Shown: positions 9,156-17,434 of the stretch, piece by piece
Numbering within the stretch: the first letter of the stretch is position 1
Layout: every line of letters begins with the position of its first letter
Origin: Bacteroidota bacterium
GTDB lineage: Bacteria > Bacteroidota > Bacteroidia > Chitinophagales > Chitinophagaceae
Direction: 5' to 3'
Length of the DNA stretch: 64,000 nucleotides
Assembly: GCA_018266575.1 (NCBI GenBank)
Contig: JAFEAE010000012.1
Span: 1 to 64,000, forward strand
Position numbers and translations under genes: made by a program
Notes under the pieces: generated by a model
Databases searched by the model: none
What the model saw: the letters and a program-made list of their open reading frames with translations, nothing else
Told to the model about the DNA's origin: nothing

Positions 9156-10432
9156 TGGAAAATGATATGATCATGTCTGAGGAGAATGTAACTGTTATCG
9201 AGGCCGGGCTAACAAGTGCAAAAGCAAAGAACAATTTGTTTGCGGTGTTTACTGTTTGTTTCATCAGCACATTGTTTGGCGGAGTAGTAACCATGTTGAT
9301 GTCCGTTTATCTTCCCATTGCAGTAAAAGATTTATTGGGAAATGTGAGCGATGAAAAAATGAATGATGTAAGTGCAACAATTAATTCGCTGTTTATTTTC
9401 GGATGGATGTTTGGCGGAATGGCATGGGGAATTATCTGTGATAAGATCGGGCGGTCGAAATCTGTTATGCTCTCCACTGCTTGTTATGGTTTATTTACGT
9501 TGGTAACAGCAATTTCACCAAACTGGATGCTGGTAAGCATTTCGCGATGTATGTCGGGTTTTGGTATTGGTGGTGTATTGGTAACAACAACAATTCTTAT
9601 TTCAGAAATATGGCCGGAGAAAAAACGTGCGATTGCGCTCGGTATTTTGTCAATCGGCATACCCGTTGGTTTTTTTGTTGCCGGTGCCATTAATAATTTA
9701 TTGACCAGTTGGCGGCAAGCTTTTATGACGGGTATTATCCCGCTGGCGGTGGCCATCATCTCTTTTTTTGTTTTGAAAGAATCAGAAAAATGGGAAATAG
9801 ATAAACAACAAGACGATCAAAAAGAAAAACCGGGCAAACGATTATTTGCAGAAGAATACCGGAAAAATGTGTTGTCTGGTTCTGTGATTTTTGGTGCGAT
9901 GCTTATTGGATTATGGGCGATATTTTCCTGGGCGCCTACATGGGTACAAAGTATTTCGGCCCCTCAAGATGCACAACAATTGCGCGGTTTGGTAGTAATG
10001 ATCATGGCTTCAGGCGGATTGGCGGGAAGTTTTATTTCAGGATGGATCGCTAATGCAATTGGTTTACGCAAAACTATGATGATGTGTTTTGTGGTTTGTT
10101 TTGTGATGACGTTTGTGTTGTTCAAACTCAGCACGTCAGTTACTGCGCTTACCTATATCGAGTTGTCCGTGCTTGCATTTTTCTTCGGTATCAGCCAGGG
10201 GGCGTTGGCCGTTTATATTCCGTTATTGTTTCCTGTAAGTGTGCGTGCTGCCGCAACTGGTTTTTGTTTTAATGTCGGTAGATTATTTACCGGCACGGTT
10301 GTTTTTTTCATTGGGGCGTTGGTAGTTTTTCTCGGAGGTTATGGCAATGCGGTTTTTATTTTCTCATTTATTTTTTTGATAGGATTGGCAGCGACTTATT
10401 TTTCAAAAGAAGGAGAAGTAATTAAGAATTGA
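9155..10432 (+). CDS. MFS transporter
   Basis: The 425-residue protein has about twelve hydrophobic segments. The loop-2/3 signature is GIICDKIGRSKSV (major facilitator motif A), and a long charged central loop (KESEKWEIDKQQDDQKEKPGK) separates two six-helix halves. The architecture resembles the aromatic-acid/sugar-acid:proton symporter and MFS general-substrate groups; the substrate cannot be read. The ATG overlaps the stop of the preceding AhpD-like gene by one base, so import or export of the compound handled by that protein is the natural hypothesis. Possible downstream starts at 9167 and 9173 would remove only four to six residues. Confidence 0.88.
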   Translation: MENDMIMSEENVTVIEAGLTSAKAKNNLFAVFTVCFISTLFGGVVTMLMSVYLPIAVKDLLGNVSDEKMNDVSATINSLFIFGWMFGGMAWGIICDKIGRSKSVMLSTACYGLFTLVTAISPNWMLVSISRCMSGFGIGGVLVTTTILISEIWPEKKRAIALGILSIGIPVGFFVAGAINNLLTSWRQAFMTGIIPLAVAIISFFVLKESEKWEIDKQQDDQKEKPGKRLFAEEYRKNVLSGSVIFGAMLIGLWAIFSWAPTWVQSISAPQDAQQLRGLVVMIMASGGLAGSFISGWIANAIGLRKTMMMCFVVCFVMTFVLFKLSTSVTALTYIELSVLAFFFGISQGALAVYIPLLFPVSVRAAATGFCFNVGRLFTGTVVFFIGALVVFLGGYGNAVFIFSFIFLIGLAATYFSKEGEVIKN

Positions 10433-10532
10433 TAATTGATAATGGATAGTTGATAATGAAATATCCGGAGAACAGGTTGCTAACATTGATGGTTAACCGA
10501 AAATCAGAAGCATTTTGCGGAGAGTACTAAAG

Positions 10533-10606
10533 TTGAACAGAATTGTTGCAGTACAAGAGTGCGACGCAAGGATGATGAAGAGCGAACAAATGCCGGAAAC
10601 AAAATA
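10533..10606 (+). repeat. Dispersed intergenic repeat, copy B
   Basis: AGTTGAACAGAATTG is followed by GTACAAGAGTGCGACGCAAG, then AAATGCCGGAAACAAAATAA. It is the second copy of the family seen at 6173, 23997, 46309, 49763 and 53810. It lies within the 303-bp gap after the MFS gene, in the same orientation as that gene. The rest of the gap is AT-rich, with repeated TTGATAATTGATAATGG words and the leader repeat at 10654. Confidence 0.7.
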
Positions 10607-10653
10607 ATAAGAAATAAAAAATAAGGAATGAGAGATGAGAAAGTGAAGATCGG

Positions 10654-10734
10654 ATTTCAGAACTGAAAATTGTAGCCTGGCGACTAATACTATTTCTCAG
10701 AAATCGCACATCTAACATCTAAAATCGTAAATCG
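10654..10734 (+). repeat. Duplicated leader region, copy 1
   Basis: The stretch from ATTTCAGAACTGAAAATTG through GTAGCCTGGCGACT and CTATTTCTCAGAAATCG to the AhpD-like start at 10736 is nearly repeated at 11327-11410 in front of the next AhpD-like gene. ATTTCAGAACTGAAAAT is itself a dyad (TTTCAG-AA-CTGAAA). This implies that gene and leader were duplicated together, or that the segment is a shared control region. Confidence 0.55.
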
Positions 10735-10735
10735 A

Positions 10736-11272
10736 ATGGCTTATATCAATGTGCCGGAAGGTGTTCCCGGAATAAGAAGCCTGGTAATGTTCAGGCCAGA
10801 AACAGGAAAGCCTTTATATGAATTGGCGCAGGTTTTATTGCGTGGCGAATCTACATTATCGGAAGCGGAAAGAGAATTGATCGCCGCGTATGTTTCGTCA
10901 CGAAATAACTGTATGTTTTGTATGAGCAGCCACGCCGCGGCATCGAGATGTTTATATGGTGACGAAAAAAATATTGTTGATGAAGTGTTGAAAGATATGC
11001 CGCATGCACCCATCAGCAATAAATTAAAAGCATTGCTGAACATTGCCGGCAAAGTGCAGATTCTCGGAAAAGAAGTGAAAGTTGAAGATGTGGAGGCGGC
11101 AAGAAAACTCGGAGCAACGGATAGGGAAATCCATGACACGGTATTGATCGCTGCTGCGTTTTGTATGTTCAACAGATATGTTGATGGTCTGGGAAGCTGG
11201 ACGCCGACGGACCCGGCTGTGTATGAAGAAATGGGAGTGAGGATGAGCAAAGGGTATGTGCCGCCGAAGTAA
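10736..11272 (+). CDS. AhpD-like / carboxymuconolactone decarboxylase family protein, paralogue 2
   Basis: 178 residues with Glu47, Cys59, Cys62 and His66 (NNCMFCMSSH) at the same positions as the other three paralogues. The N-terminal segment VPGIRSLVMFRPETGKPL and the C-terminal DREIHDTVLIAAAFCMFNRY match the family. The expected activity is thiol-dependent peroxidase or a related redox/decarboxylase function in the cytoplasm. The leader (10654-10734) is duplicated before the next paralogue. It is closer to paralogues 3 and 4 than to paralogue 1 in the GIRxxxxFRPET region. Confidence 0.87.
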   Translation: MAYINVPEGVPGIRSLVMFRPETGKPLYELAQVLLRGESTLSEAERELIAAYVSSRNNCMFCMSSHAAASRCLYGDEKNIVDEVLKDMPHAPISNKLKALLNIAGKVQILGKEVKVEDVEAARKLGATDREIHDTVLIAAAFCMFNRYVDGLGSWTPTDPAVYEEMGVRMSKGYVPPK

Positions 11273-11326
11273 GTAAAAACGAATGTTTTAAGAATAAAGA
11301 CTAAAAACTAAAAAAGGCAATTTAAA

Positions 11327-11410
11327 ATTTCAGAACTGAAAACTGTAGCCTGACGACTGAATACTATTTCTCAGAAATCGTGCATCGTAAATCTAAAATT
11401 GTAAATATTT
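11327..11410 (+). repeat. Duplicated leader region, copy 2
   Basis: ATTTCAGAACTGAAAACTG, GTAGCCTGACGACTGAATAC and TATTTCTCAGAAATCGTGC match the leader at 10654-10734 with a few substitutions and one small insertion. It ends at the start codon of the third AhpD-like gene. The terminal words CGTAAATCTAAAA and GTAAATATTT also occur directly before the fourth paralogue (13194-13219). Confidence 0.55.
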
Positions 11411-11974
11411 ATGCCTCATATCAATCTGCCAAACTTACCGGGAATCCGCGGGCCGATGGCGTTCAGGCCGGAAACAGCGAAGCCATTGAATGAACTTGCG
11501 GAAATTTTATTGCGTGATGATAATAATACATTGTCACGCGGTGAACGTGAACTTATCGGCACTTATGTTTCATCCTTGAATGATTGTTTTTTCTGCCAGA
11601 ATATTCACGGTGCATTAGCAGGGCATTACCTGCATTATGATATCAATGCCATTGATGCTGTGAAAAAAGATTTTCGTGCAACAGAAATTTCTGAAAAAAT
11701 GAAAGCGCTGCTTTCGATTGCCGGAAGTGTGCAGCAAGGCGGAAAATTTGTTACCAAAGAACAAATTGAAGATGCAAGAAAGTTAGGCGCAACAGACAGG
11801 GAGATTCATGACACGGTGTTGATTGCCGCTGCATTTTGCATGTACAACCGCTATGTTGACGGGCTTGCTACATGGGCGCCCGGGGACAGGCAGTTTTATG
11901 TGGAGCGGGCACCGCATAGAGCGGAGGAAGGATACATTGGGTTTGATTTATATAATTACGGAGGAAAAAAATAA
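11411..11974 (+). CDS. AhpD-like / carboxymuconolactone decarboxylase family protein, paralogue 3
   Basis: 187 residues. The catalytic set is Glu47, Cys59, Cys62 and His66 (NDCFFCQNIH). FRPETAKPLNELAEILL and DREIHDTVLIAAAFCMYNRY are nearly superimposable on paralogues 2 and 4. A cytoplasmic AhpD-type redox role is expected. It sits 57 bp before the MetE-like gene in the same direction, so it is probably cotranscribed with it. The C-terminal tail (about residues 165-187, ending YNYGGKK) differs from the other copies and may set specificity. Confidence 0.87.
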   Translation: MPHINLPNLPGIRGPMAFRPETAKPLNELAEILLRDDNNTLSRGERELIGTYVSSLNDCFFCQNIHGALAGHYLHYDINAIDAVKKDFRATEISEKMKALLSIAGSVQQGGKFVTKEQIEDARKLGATDREIHDTVLIAAAFCMYNRYVDGLATWAPGDRQFYVERAPHRAEEGYIGFDLYNYGGKK

Positions 11975-12031
11975 AGAAGCCCGAATAGTTTTATGAGCGA
12001 TGAAATTTAATAACAATTAAAAAATTTGTTT

Positions 12032-13111
12032 ATGAAAATTCAGACAGAACCGGTCGGAAGTATTCCACGCCCGATCGAATTGATACTCGGGATGCAGGCT
12101 CATGCTACAGGACAACTTGATAACAACGGCCTGCAACAGCTTGTTGATGCTGCACTAACAGACACCATTAAACGCTTTGAAGAGACAGGCTCGCCGGTTA
12201 TCACTGACGGCGAACAAACCAAACCAAGTTTTGCTACATACCCGATCAGCGGGATGACGACCCTTGACCCGAACGGTGTTGTTATTCCTTTTGCTGATGG
12301 ACATACAAGACAGTTGCCAAAAATTACAGCCGGGCCTTTCCGTTACCAAACGTATGCGAACAGTTATGTGGAGAAAGCTAAACAATTGACAAAGCTACCG
12401 GTGAAACAGGCTGTGATCGCTGTTTCGGCGATCAGTTTGTTATATCCGCAGGAGGGCATCGCAGGATATTCGCGGGAACAATTTATTCATGACTTGCTGA
12501 ATGAAGCGGAAGCCGATATAAGGAAAAGTTTAAACAGTGGCGCATATAATGTGCAGATTGATTTTACAGAAGCAAGACTGGCATTGAAATTAGACCCAAG
12601 CGGCGGTTTATTAAAAATGTTTATTGATCTGAATAATGAAGTGTTGAACAGGTTTAGTGCAGAAGAAAGAAAACGTATCGGTGTGCATTCTTGTCCGGGC
12701 GGCGACCACGATTCAACGCATAGTGCCGATATCAGTTACTCAAACTTGTTACCATTGGTGTTTCAACTGAATGCAGGAAATTTTTACCTTGAATATGCAG
12801 GAGAAAAAGATAAGCAGGCTGTTCTTTCTTCCATTAAAGAAAATATCAAGCCGTTGCAAGTTGTTTTTATTGGCGTAACAGATGTGTTGAACCCGCGAAT
12901 AGAAACGCCTGATGAAATCCGCGAAACAATATTGGAAGCAGCAAGTATAATTCCTGCTCAGCAATTGGGAACAACGGATGATTGCGGATTTTCCCCGTTT
13001 GCAGATGATACTTCTACTGCGAGGGATATTGCATTTGCAAAAATTAAATCGCGTATTGAAGGAACGAAGCTGGCGGAAGCTGCGTTGACGAAAACGTCGG
13101 TGTTTGTGTAA
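12032..13111 (+). CDS. Stand-alone MetE-like (cobalamin-independent methionine synthase catalytic domain) methyltransferase
   Basis: The 359-residue protein has the UROD/MetE-like barrel and corresponds to the catalytic half only of MetE. Zinc ligands are present: His219-x-Cys221 (GVHSCPGGDHDS), Glu254 (FYLEYAGE) and Cys318 (TTDDCGFSP). The N-terminal half found in full-length MetE is absent, as in the archaeal-type and MetE-II groups, so the methyl donor may not be the folate used by MetE. ATG at 12032 is chosen; an in-frame TTG six bases upstream is possible. Its position between AhpD-like genes three and four suggests a methyl-transfer step in the same pathway rather than housekeeping methionine synthesis. 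Confidence 0.82.
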   Translation: MKIQTEPVGSIPRPIELILGMQAHATGQLDNNGLQQLVDAALTDTIKRFEETGSPVITDGEQTKPSFATYPISGMTTLDPNGVVIPFADGHTRQLPKITAGPFRYQTYANSYVEKAKQLTKLPVKQAVIAVSAISLLYPQEGIAGYSREQFIHDLLNEAEADIRKSLNSGAYNVQIDFTEARLALKLDPSGGLLKMFIDLNNEVLNRFSAEERKRIGVHSCPGGDHDSTHSADISYSNLLPLVFQLNAGNFYLEYAGEKDKQAVLSSIKENIKPLQVVFIGVTDVLNPRIETPDEIRETILEAASIIPAQQLGTTDDCGFSPFADDTSTARDIAFAKIKSRIEGTKLAEAALTKTSVFV

Positions 13112-13219
13112 TAATGGATAGTTGAAAATTGAAAGTTGAAAATGCTCGAAACTCATAGCTAAAAGCTGATAGCTATTGAAACCAAATCGTATATCGTAAA
13201 TCTAAAATCGTAAATATTT

Positions 13220-13792
13220 ATGCCTCACATTAAAGTAGATGACAGCCTTGCAGGAATTCGCGGGTTGATGAATTTTCGCCCGGAAACTGCAGAACCATTG
13301 GGTGCATTGGCAAATGCTTTATTAAAAGATACGGAAGGATTGACGCCTGCGGAAAGAGAGTTGATCGCTACGCATGTATCGTATCTTAATGATTGTTTTT
13401 ATTGCCACAATTCACACGGCGAAATTGCATGCATTTATTTGGATGGCAACCGTGAATTGGTTAACCAGGTGCGGAAAGATTATGAACACGCAGCTATTTC
13501 TGACAAACTGAAAGCTTTGTTGCAGGTTGCAGCAAAAGTACAGCAAGGTGGAAAATTTGTTACGGAAGATGATATTGCAAATGCCCGAAAACATGGAGCA
13601 ACAGACAGGGATATTCATGACACTGTGCTGATCGCTGCTGCATTTTGTATGTTCAACCGTTATGTAGATGGATTGGCTGCAAACACGCCTACAGATTTAA
13701 GTACATATCCTGCACGGGCAAAACAAGTTGCCGAAAAAGGGTATGGTAATCATATTTTTTCTAAGAACCAGCCTGTTGCTGAAAACGTGTAA
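13220..13792 (+). CDS. AhpD-like / carboxymuconolactone decarboxylase family protein, paralogue 4
   Basis: 190 residues with Glu47, Cys59, Cys62 and His66 (NDCFYCHNSH), FRPETAEPLGALANALL and DRDIHDTVLIAAAFCMFNRY. It is very similar to paralogue 3. The leader ends with the same CGTAAATCTAAAA and GTAAATATTT words. The next gene (TTG start at 13795) begins two bases after its stop, so translation is likely coupled and links the AhpD cassette to the unknown envelope protein and then to the SusC gene. Confidence 0.87.
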   Translation: MPHIKVDDSLAGIRGLMNFRPETAEPLGALANALLKDTEGLTPAERELIATHVSYLNDCFYCHNSHGEIACIYLDGNRELVNQVRKDYEHAAISDKLKALLQVAAKVQQGGKFVTEDDIANARKHGATDRDIHDTVLIAAAFCMFNRYVDGLAANTPTDLSTYPARAKQVAEKGYGNHIFSKNQPVAENV

Positions 13793-13794
13793 GC

Positions 13795-14355
13795 TTGAAA
13801 AAAATCTTCGCCATATTATTATTGTATGTTTTATTATTTAATTGGGTCGGTTACCGCTTGTTTGTTTATTGCATTGAAAACAAAGTCAACGAGAAGTTTG
13901 TTGCACAATTGGATAATAATAACTACGACGAAGATCAATTGGTTTCTATAAAAACTCCTGCAACGCATCTTTCAGAATATATCAATTCAGGATTCTTTGA
14001 ACGTGTTGACGGGCAGGTAGAGATCAAAGGCATTGTGTACAATTATGTAAAACGCAGGTTGTTCAATGATTCATTGGAACTGCTTTGCATCCCGAATAAC
14101 CCGTTTACGAAAATCCGGAATGCTAAAAATGATTTTTTTAAACTGGTAAACGATATTCAGCACAATGGGCAGGGAAAGAAATCTGCAAACCACTCCGGCT
14201 TAAATAAAATATTTTTTGCTGAATATTGCGACGATCACACCAGTTACGATTTCAGCACATTTCTGTTCACTGCACATTCAAGATCATATTCTTCTTCTCC
14301 ACGGATAATTTCCCGCTGTGCATCAGCGATCGATGACCCTCCTGAAAATGTATAG
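13795..14355 (+). CDS. Membrane-anchored protein of unknown function, TTG start (paralogue 2)
   Basis: The 186-residue protein is homologous along its length to the product at 7921. Both have an N-terminal hydrophobic anchor ending FNW(V/I)GYRLF, then AQLDNNNYDEDQLVSIK, a conserved FERVDGQVEIKG segment, YVKRRLFNDSLELLCIPN and FFKLVND. The C-terminal third is poorly conserved and Ser/His-rich. The TTG start is conserved in both paralogues and lies two bases after the stop of AhpD-like gene 4. I do not recognise a named family. Being encoded directly before a SusC-type receptor suggests an envelope role. Confidence 0.7.
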   Translation: MKKIFAILLLYVLLFNWVGYRLFVYCIENKVNEKFVAQLDNNNYDEDQLVSIKTPATHLSEYINSGFFERVDGQVEIKGIVYNYVKRRLFNDSLELLCIPNNPFTKIRNAKNDFFKLVNDIQHNGQGKKSANHSGLNKIFFAEYCDDHTSYDFSTFLFTAHSRSYSSSPRIISRCASAIDDPPENV

Positions 14356-14372
14356 CATGCGGTCATCAATGG

Positions 14373-14426
14373 AAACAAAATTTGTTTTCAATGCCATCCC
14401 TGTAACGGGGATGCATAAGCGCTTAT
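14373..14426. promoter_or_regulatory. Two palindromes upstream of susC-like gene
   Basis: AAACAAA-A-TTTGTTT (14373-14387) and the perfect 12-bp palindrome ATAAGCGCTTAT (14415-14426) lie 68-82 and 29-40 bp before the SusC start at 14455. Both look like operator dyads. No adjacent regulator gene (SusR-like, hybrid two-component or anti-sigma) was found, so the cognate factor is unknown. Confidence 0.35.
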
Positions 14427-14454
14427 AAGGTTTATTAAATCCAAAACTTTTACA

Positions 14455-17415
14455 ATGGGAAAATTATTTCTACGATTGGCAGGGTTGATATGCATTATTG
14501 CTTTGCCTTGCTTTGCTTTTTCACAAACCAAAACAGTATCCGGAAAAATTACAGATGCCAAAGGAATGCCTGTTGTTGGTGCCAGTATTACTATAAAACA
14601 GTCCAACCAGGGAACACTAACGGATGCTGATGGAAAGTTTAAATTAAATGTGCCTGCAGGCGCAACATTAGTGATCGGATCTGCAGGTTATCGCTCTCAA
14701 ACGTTTAAAGCAGATGATATTGCTGCGGATGCACAAATAAAATTAGAGGAAGATGTTGCGCACCTGGATGAAGTTGTCGTAACCGGGCTTGCTACCGCGG
14801 TTAAGAGAAGGAACCTTGCAAATGCAGTGGCTACTATATCTTCCAAAGAATTAAGCGGTGTTGCACCTGCACAAACATTTGATGCAGCATTGGAAGGGAA
14901 AATTCCCGGTGCATATATAAATGCAAACACCGGTGCACCAGGTGGGGGGATATCTGTAAAACTGCGTGGAGTTACTTCTGTGTATGGTAATACGCAACCA
15001 TTGTATGTTGTGGATGGTGTGTTTGTAGATAATACGGGGACTTCTGCCGGTGTAAACGTAGTGACATCCGCACTTGCCAATGGCGCTATTACCTCCAATA
15101 ATGCCGGCGGAACGCAGGATAATCCTTCAAGCCGTATAGCAGATCTTCGTGCAGAAGATATTGAAAGCATAGAGATTTTAAAAGGCGCTTCTGCTGCTGC
15201 AGTGTATGGATCAAAAGCAGCGGGTGGCGTGGTGATCATCACAACAAAGAGGGGAAAAGAAGGAAAAACAAAAGTAACATTATCGCAAGACCTGGGGCAA
15301 ATCAGTGTGCGGAAATTATTGGGGGTTCGTCATTACACAGATGCAAATCTTGCTAAAGATCCTGCAGCAAGTCCTTCATTCGTCGCGGCATTCCAGGCTG
15401 CAGAAGCAGCTCATCTTCCGTTTCATGATTATGAAAAAGAAGTGTGGGGCAATAAAGGCTTTGCAAGAAATACGGTGTTGAGTGTGAGTGGGGGAAATGC
15501 CAAAACAAATTTTTATTTCTCTGCTTCGCAAAAAGATGAAGGCGGCATTATGAAAAACACGGGTTACCGCAACAGCAGCTTGCGCCTGAACCTTGAACAT
15601 CATCTCACAGATAATATTAAAATCGGTGTGAGTACAAATTACATCAATTCATCTGCTGACCGCGGATTGACGGGCAATGATAATGCAGGTGTAACAGTTG
15701 GTATTGCGCTTTCATCCACTCCTGAATTTGCGCAACTTCACCCGGATGCATCAGGCAATTATCCGAACAATCCTTATGCTGCATCCAATCCATTGCAAAC
15801 AATTGCATTGATGACAAATAATGAATCTGTAAACCGTTTTATCACAGGATTGAACCTGGAAGCTGCATTGCAAAAAAGCCGCACAAGTGTTACCAAACTT
15901 ATTGGTAAAGGCGGTATCGATTTTTATAATCTTGAAACAAATGCAATCTTCCCGGGCGTGTTGCAATTCCAGGCTGTGAATAAAGGAACATCTATACAGG
16001 GCTTCACGAAAAACCTGAACACGAATTACATTCTATCATTAGTAAATATATTCACGCCTTCTGATAAACTTTCGCTCACTACTTCTGCCGGGCTAACGCA
16101 GGAAACCGGTGATTATAATAACCTGCTGAATGTGGCAACGCAGGTGATAGCAGGGCAAAGCAATGTGAACCAGGCAGGGGCGTTGAATGCATTGCAAACA
16201 AGAATAAAATATCAGAACGAAGGGCTTTTTGTTCAGGAGGAGGCAAGTATAATCGATGCATTGATGCTGACTGCGGGCGTTCGTTTCGACAGGTCATCAA
16301 ACAACGGCGATGTAGCAAAATATTATGCTTATCCGAAAGCAGGCATTTCATGGAACCTAACGAAGATGAATATCCTAAAAGGCGACCTCTTCGATAACTT
16401 CAAATTGCGTGCAGCTTATGGCGAGGCAAACAATGTTCCAGCTTACGGAAGTAAATTCACTGCATTCAATATTTCGAATATTGCGGGCAACCCCGGTTTA
16501 ATTGTTAACCCGCAACAAGGGCAACCCGATATCAAACCAGAAAGACAAAGAGAGTTTGAAGCAGGCATCGATTTCAGTTTGTTCAGGGGGAAATTGGGTT
16601 TTGAATTCACGTATTATGATAAAACTATTAACGATTTTTTGATGCAGGCAAGCCTTCCTTCATCATCTGGATTCACAAGTGCATGGGTTAACGCAGGGAA
16701 TTTGCGCAACCGTGGTGTTGAATTAGGAATGAATGCAAGGCCTGTAGAATCAAAAACTGTTACATGGACTACCTCAGTTAATTTCTGGTTGAACCGTTCA
16801 TTAGTAACTAAACTAACAATCCCTTCTGTGCCGCAAGGTTCATTCGGGTATGTGCTCGGTTCATTCCAGATACAACAGGGAAAATCTGCAACGCAAATCC
16901 TTGGCCTCGATGGAACAGGTGGTGTAAGCAAATTAGGCGATGCCGAACCAACCTTCCAGATGAGCACCTATAACGAGATCACGTTCTTCAACAAACTAAG
17001 CTTGCGTTTTTTATTGCATTGGAAAAAAGGCGGACAGAATATCAATCTTACGAATCTTGAAAATGATTTTGGCGGAACAAGTGCAGACTATGATAATGTT
17101 ACCAATAAAGCAGGTTTGCCGGATGGGTTCTATCGTATAACACAGGTTGGTTCGGATGCACATGAATTTGTACAAACATCAAGTTATTTGCGTTTGCGTG
17201 AGATCGGTTTGTATTATTCATTCACTAAACTTCCTGTGAGTTATGTGAAAGCGATCCGAATCGGTGTTTCACTCAACAATTTCCTCACAGTTACGAAATA
17301 TAAATCGTATGATCCGGAAGTATCCAATTTCGGTACGGGCTTTTCATCCGGCGTAGATGTGGATCCGTATCCCGCTACGAAACGTGCAGACTTCCACATT
17401 TCATTCGATTTTTAA
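14455..17415 (+). CDS. SusC/RagA family TonB-linked outer-membrane protein
   Basis: The 986-residue protein has a signal peptide (ending CFAFSQ). A carboxypeptidase-regulatory-like domain follows (about residues 27-105: VSGKITDAKGMPVVGASITI), then the TonB-box region DEVVVTG. The plug has the SusC signatures GNTQPLYVVDGV and IESIEILKGASAAAVYGSKA. A long beta-barrel ends in ...RADFHISFDF with a terminal Phe. It forms the TonB-energised channel under a SusD lid in the outer membrane. The SusD partner starts 20 bases downstream. The nearby GH32 gene hints at fructan-type oligosaccharides, but the two are in opposite orientation. The substrate is an inference. Confidence 0.93.
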   Translation: MGKLFLRLAGLICIIALPCFAFSQTKTVSGKITDAKGMPVVGASITIKQSNQGTLTDADGKFKLNVPAGATLVIGSAGYRSQTFKADDIAADAQIKLEEDVAHLDEVVVTGLATAVKRRNLANAVATISSKELSGVAPAQTFDAALEGKIPGAYINANTGAPGGGISVKLRGVTSVYGNTQPLYVVDGVFVDNTGTSAGVNVVTSALANGAITSNNAGGTQDNPSSRIADLRAEDIESIEILKGASAAAVYGSKAAGGVVIITTKRGKEGKTKVTLSQDLGQISVRKLLGVRHYTDANLAKDPAASPSFVAAFQAAEAAHLPFHDYEKEVWGNKGFARNTVLSVSGGNAKTNFYFSASQKDEGGIMKNTGYRNSSLRLNLEHHLTDNIKIGVSTNYINSSADRGLTGNDNAGVTVGIALSSTPEFAQLHPDASGNYPNNPYAASNPLQTIALMTNNESVNRFITGLNLEAALQKSRTSVTKLIGKGGIDFYNLETNAIFPGVLQFQAVNKGTSIQGFTKNLNTNYILSLVNIFTPSDKLSLTTSAGLTQETGDYNNLLNVATQVIAGQSNVNQAGALNALQTRIKYQNEGLFVQEEASIIDALMLTAGVRFDRSSNNGDVAKYYAYPKAGISWNLTKMNILKGDLFDNFKLRAAYGEANNVPAYGSKFTAFNISNIAGNPGLIVNPQQGQPDIKPERQREFEAGIDFSLFRGKLGFEFTYYDKTINDFLMQASLPSSSGFTSAWVNAGNLRNRGVELGMNARPVESKTVTWTTSVNFWLNRSLVTKLTIPSVPQGSFGYVLGSFQIQQGKSATQILGLDGTGGVSKLGDAEPTFQMSTYNEITFFNKLSLRFLLHWKKGGQNINLTNLENDFGGTSADYDNVTNKAGLPDGFYRITQVGSDAHEFVQTSSYLRLREIGLYYSFTKLPVSYVKAIRIGVSLNNFLTVTKYKSYDPEVSNFGTGFSSGVDVDPYPATKRADFHISFDF

Positions 17416-17434
17416 ATCTCAAAAAAAGAACAGT

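Noticed and set aside
14697..15242. 181-residue antisense ORF within susC
   Set aside because: Shadow of the conserved SusC plug-domain codons; no independent coding evidence.
17357..17434. Longer start for the SusD-like gene
   Set aside because: Overlaps the end of susC and would place 26 residues in front of the lipoprotein signal.
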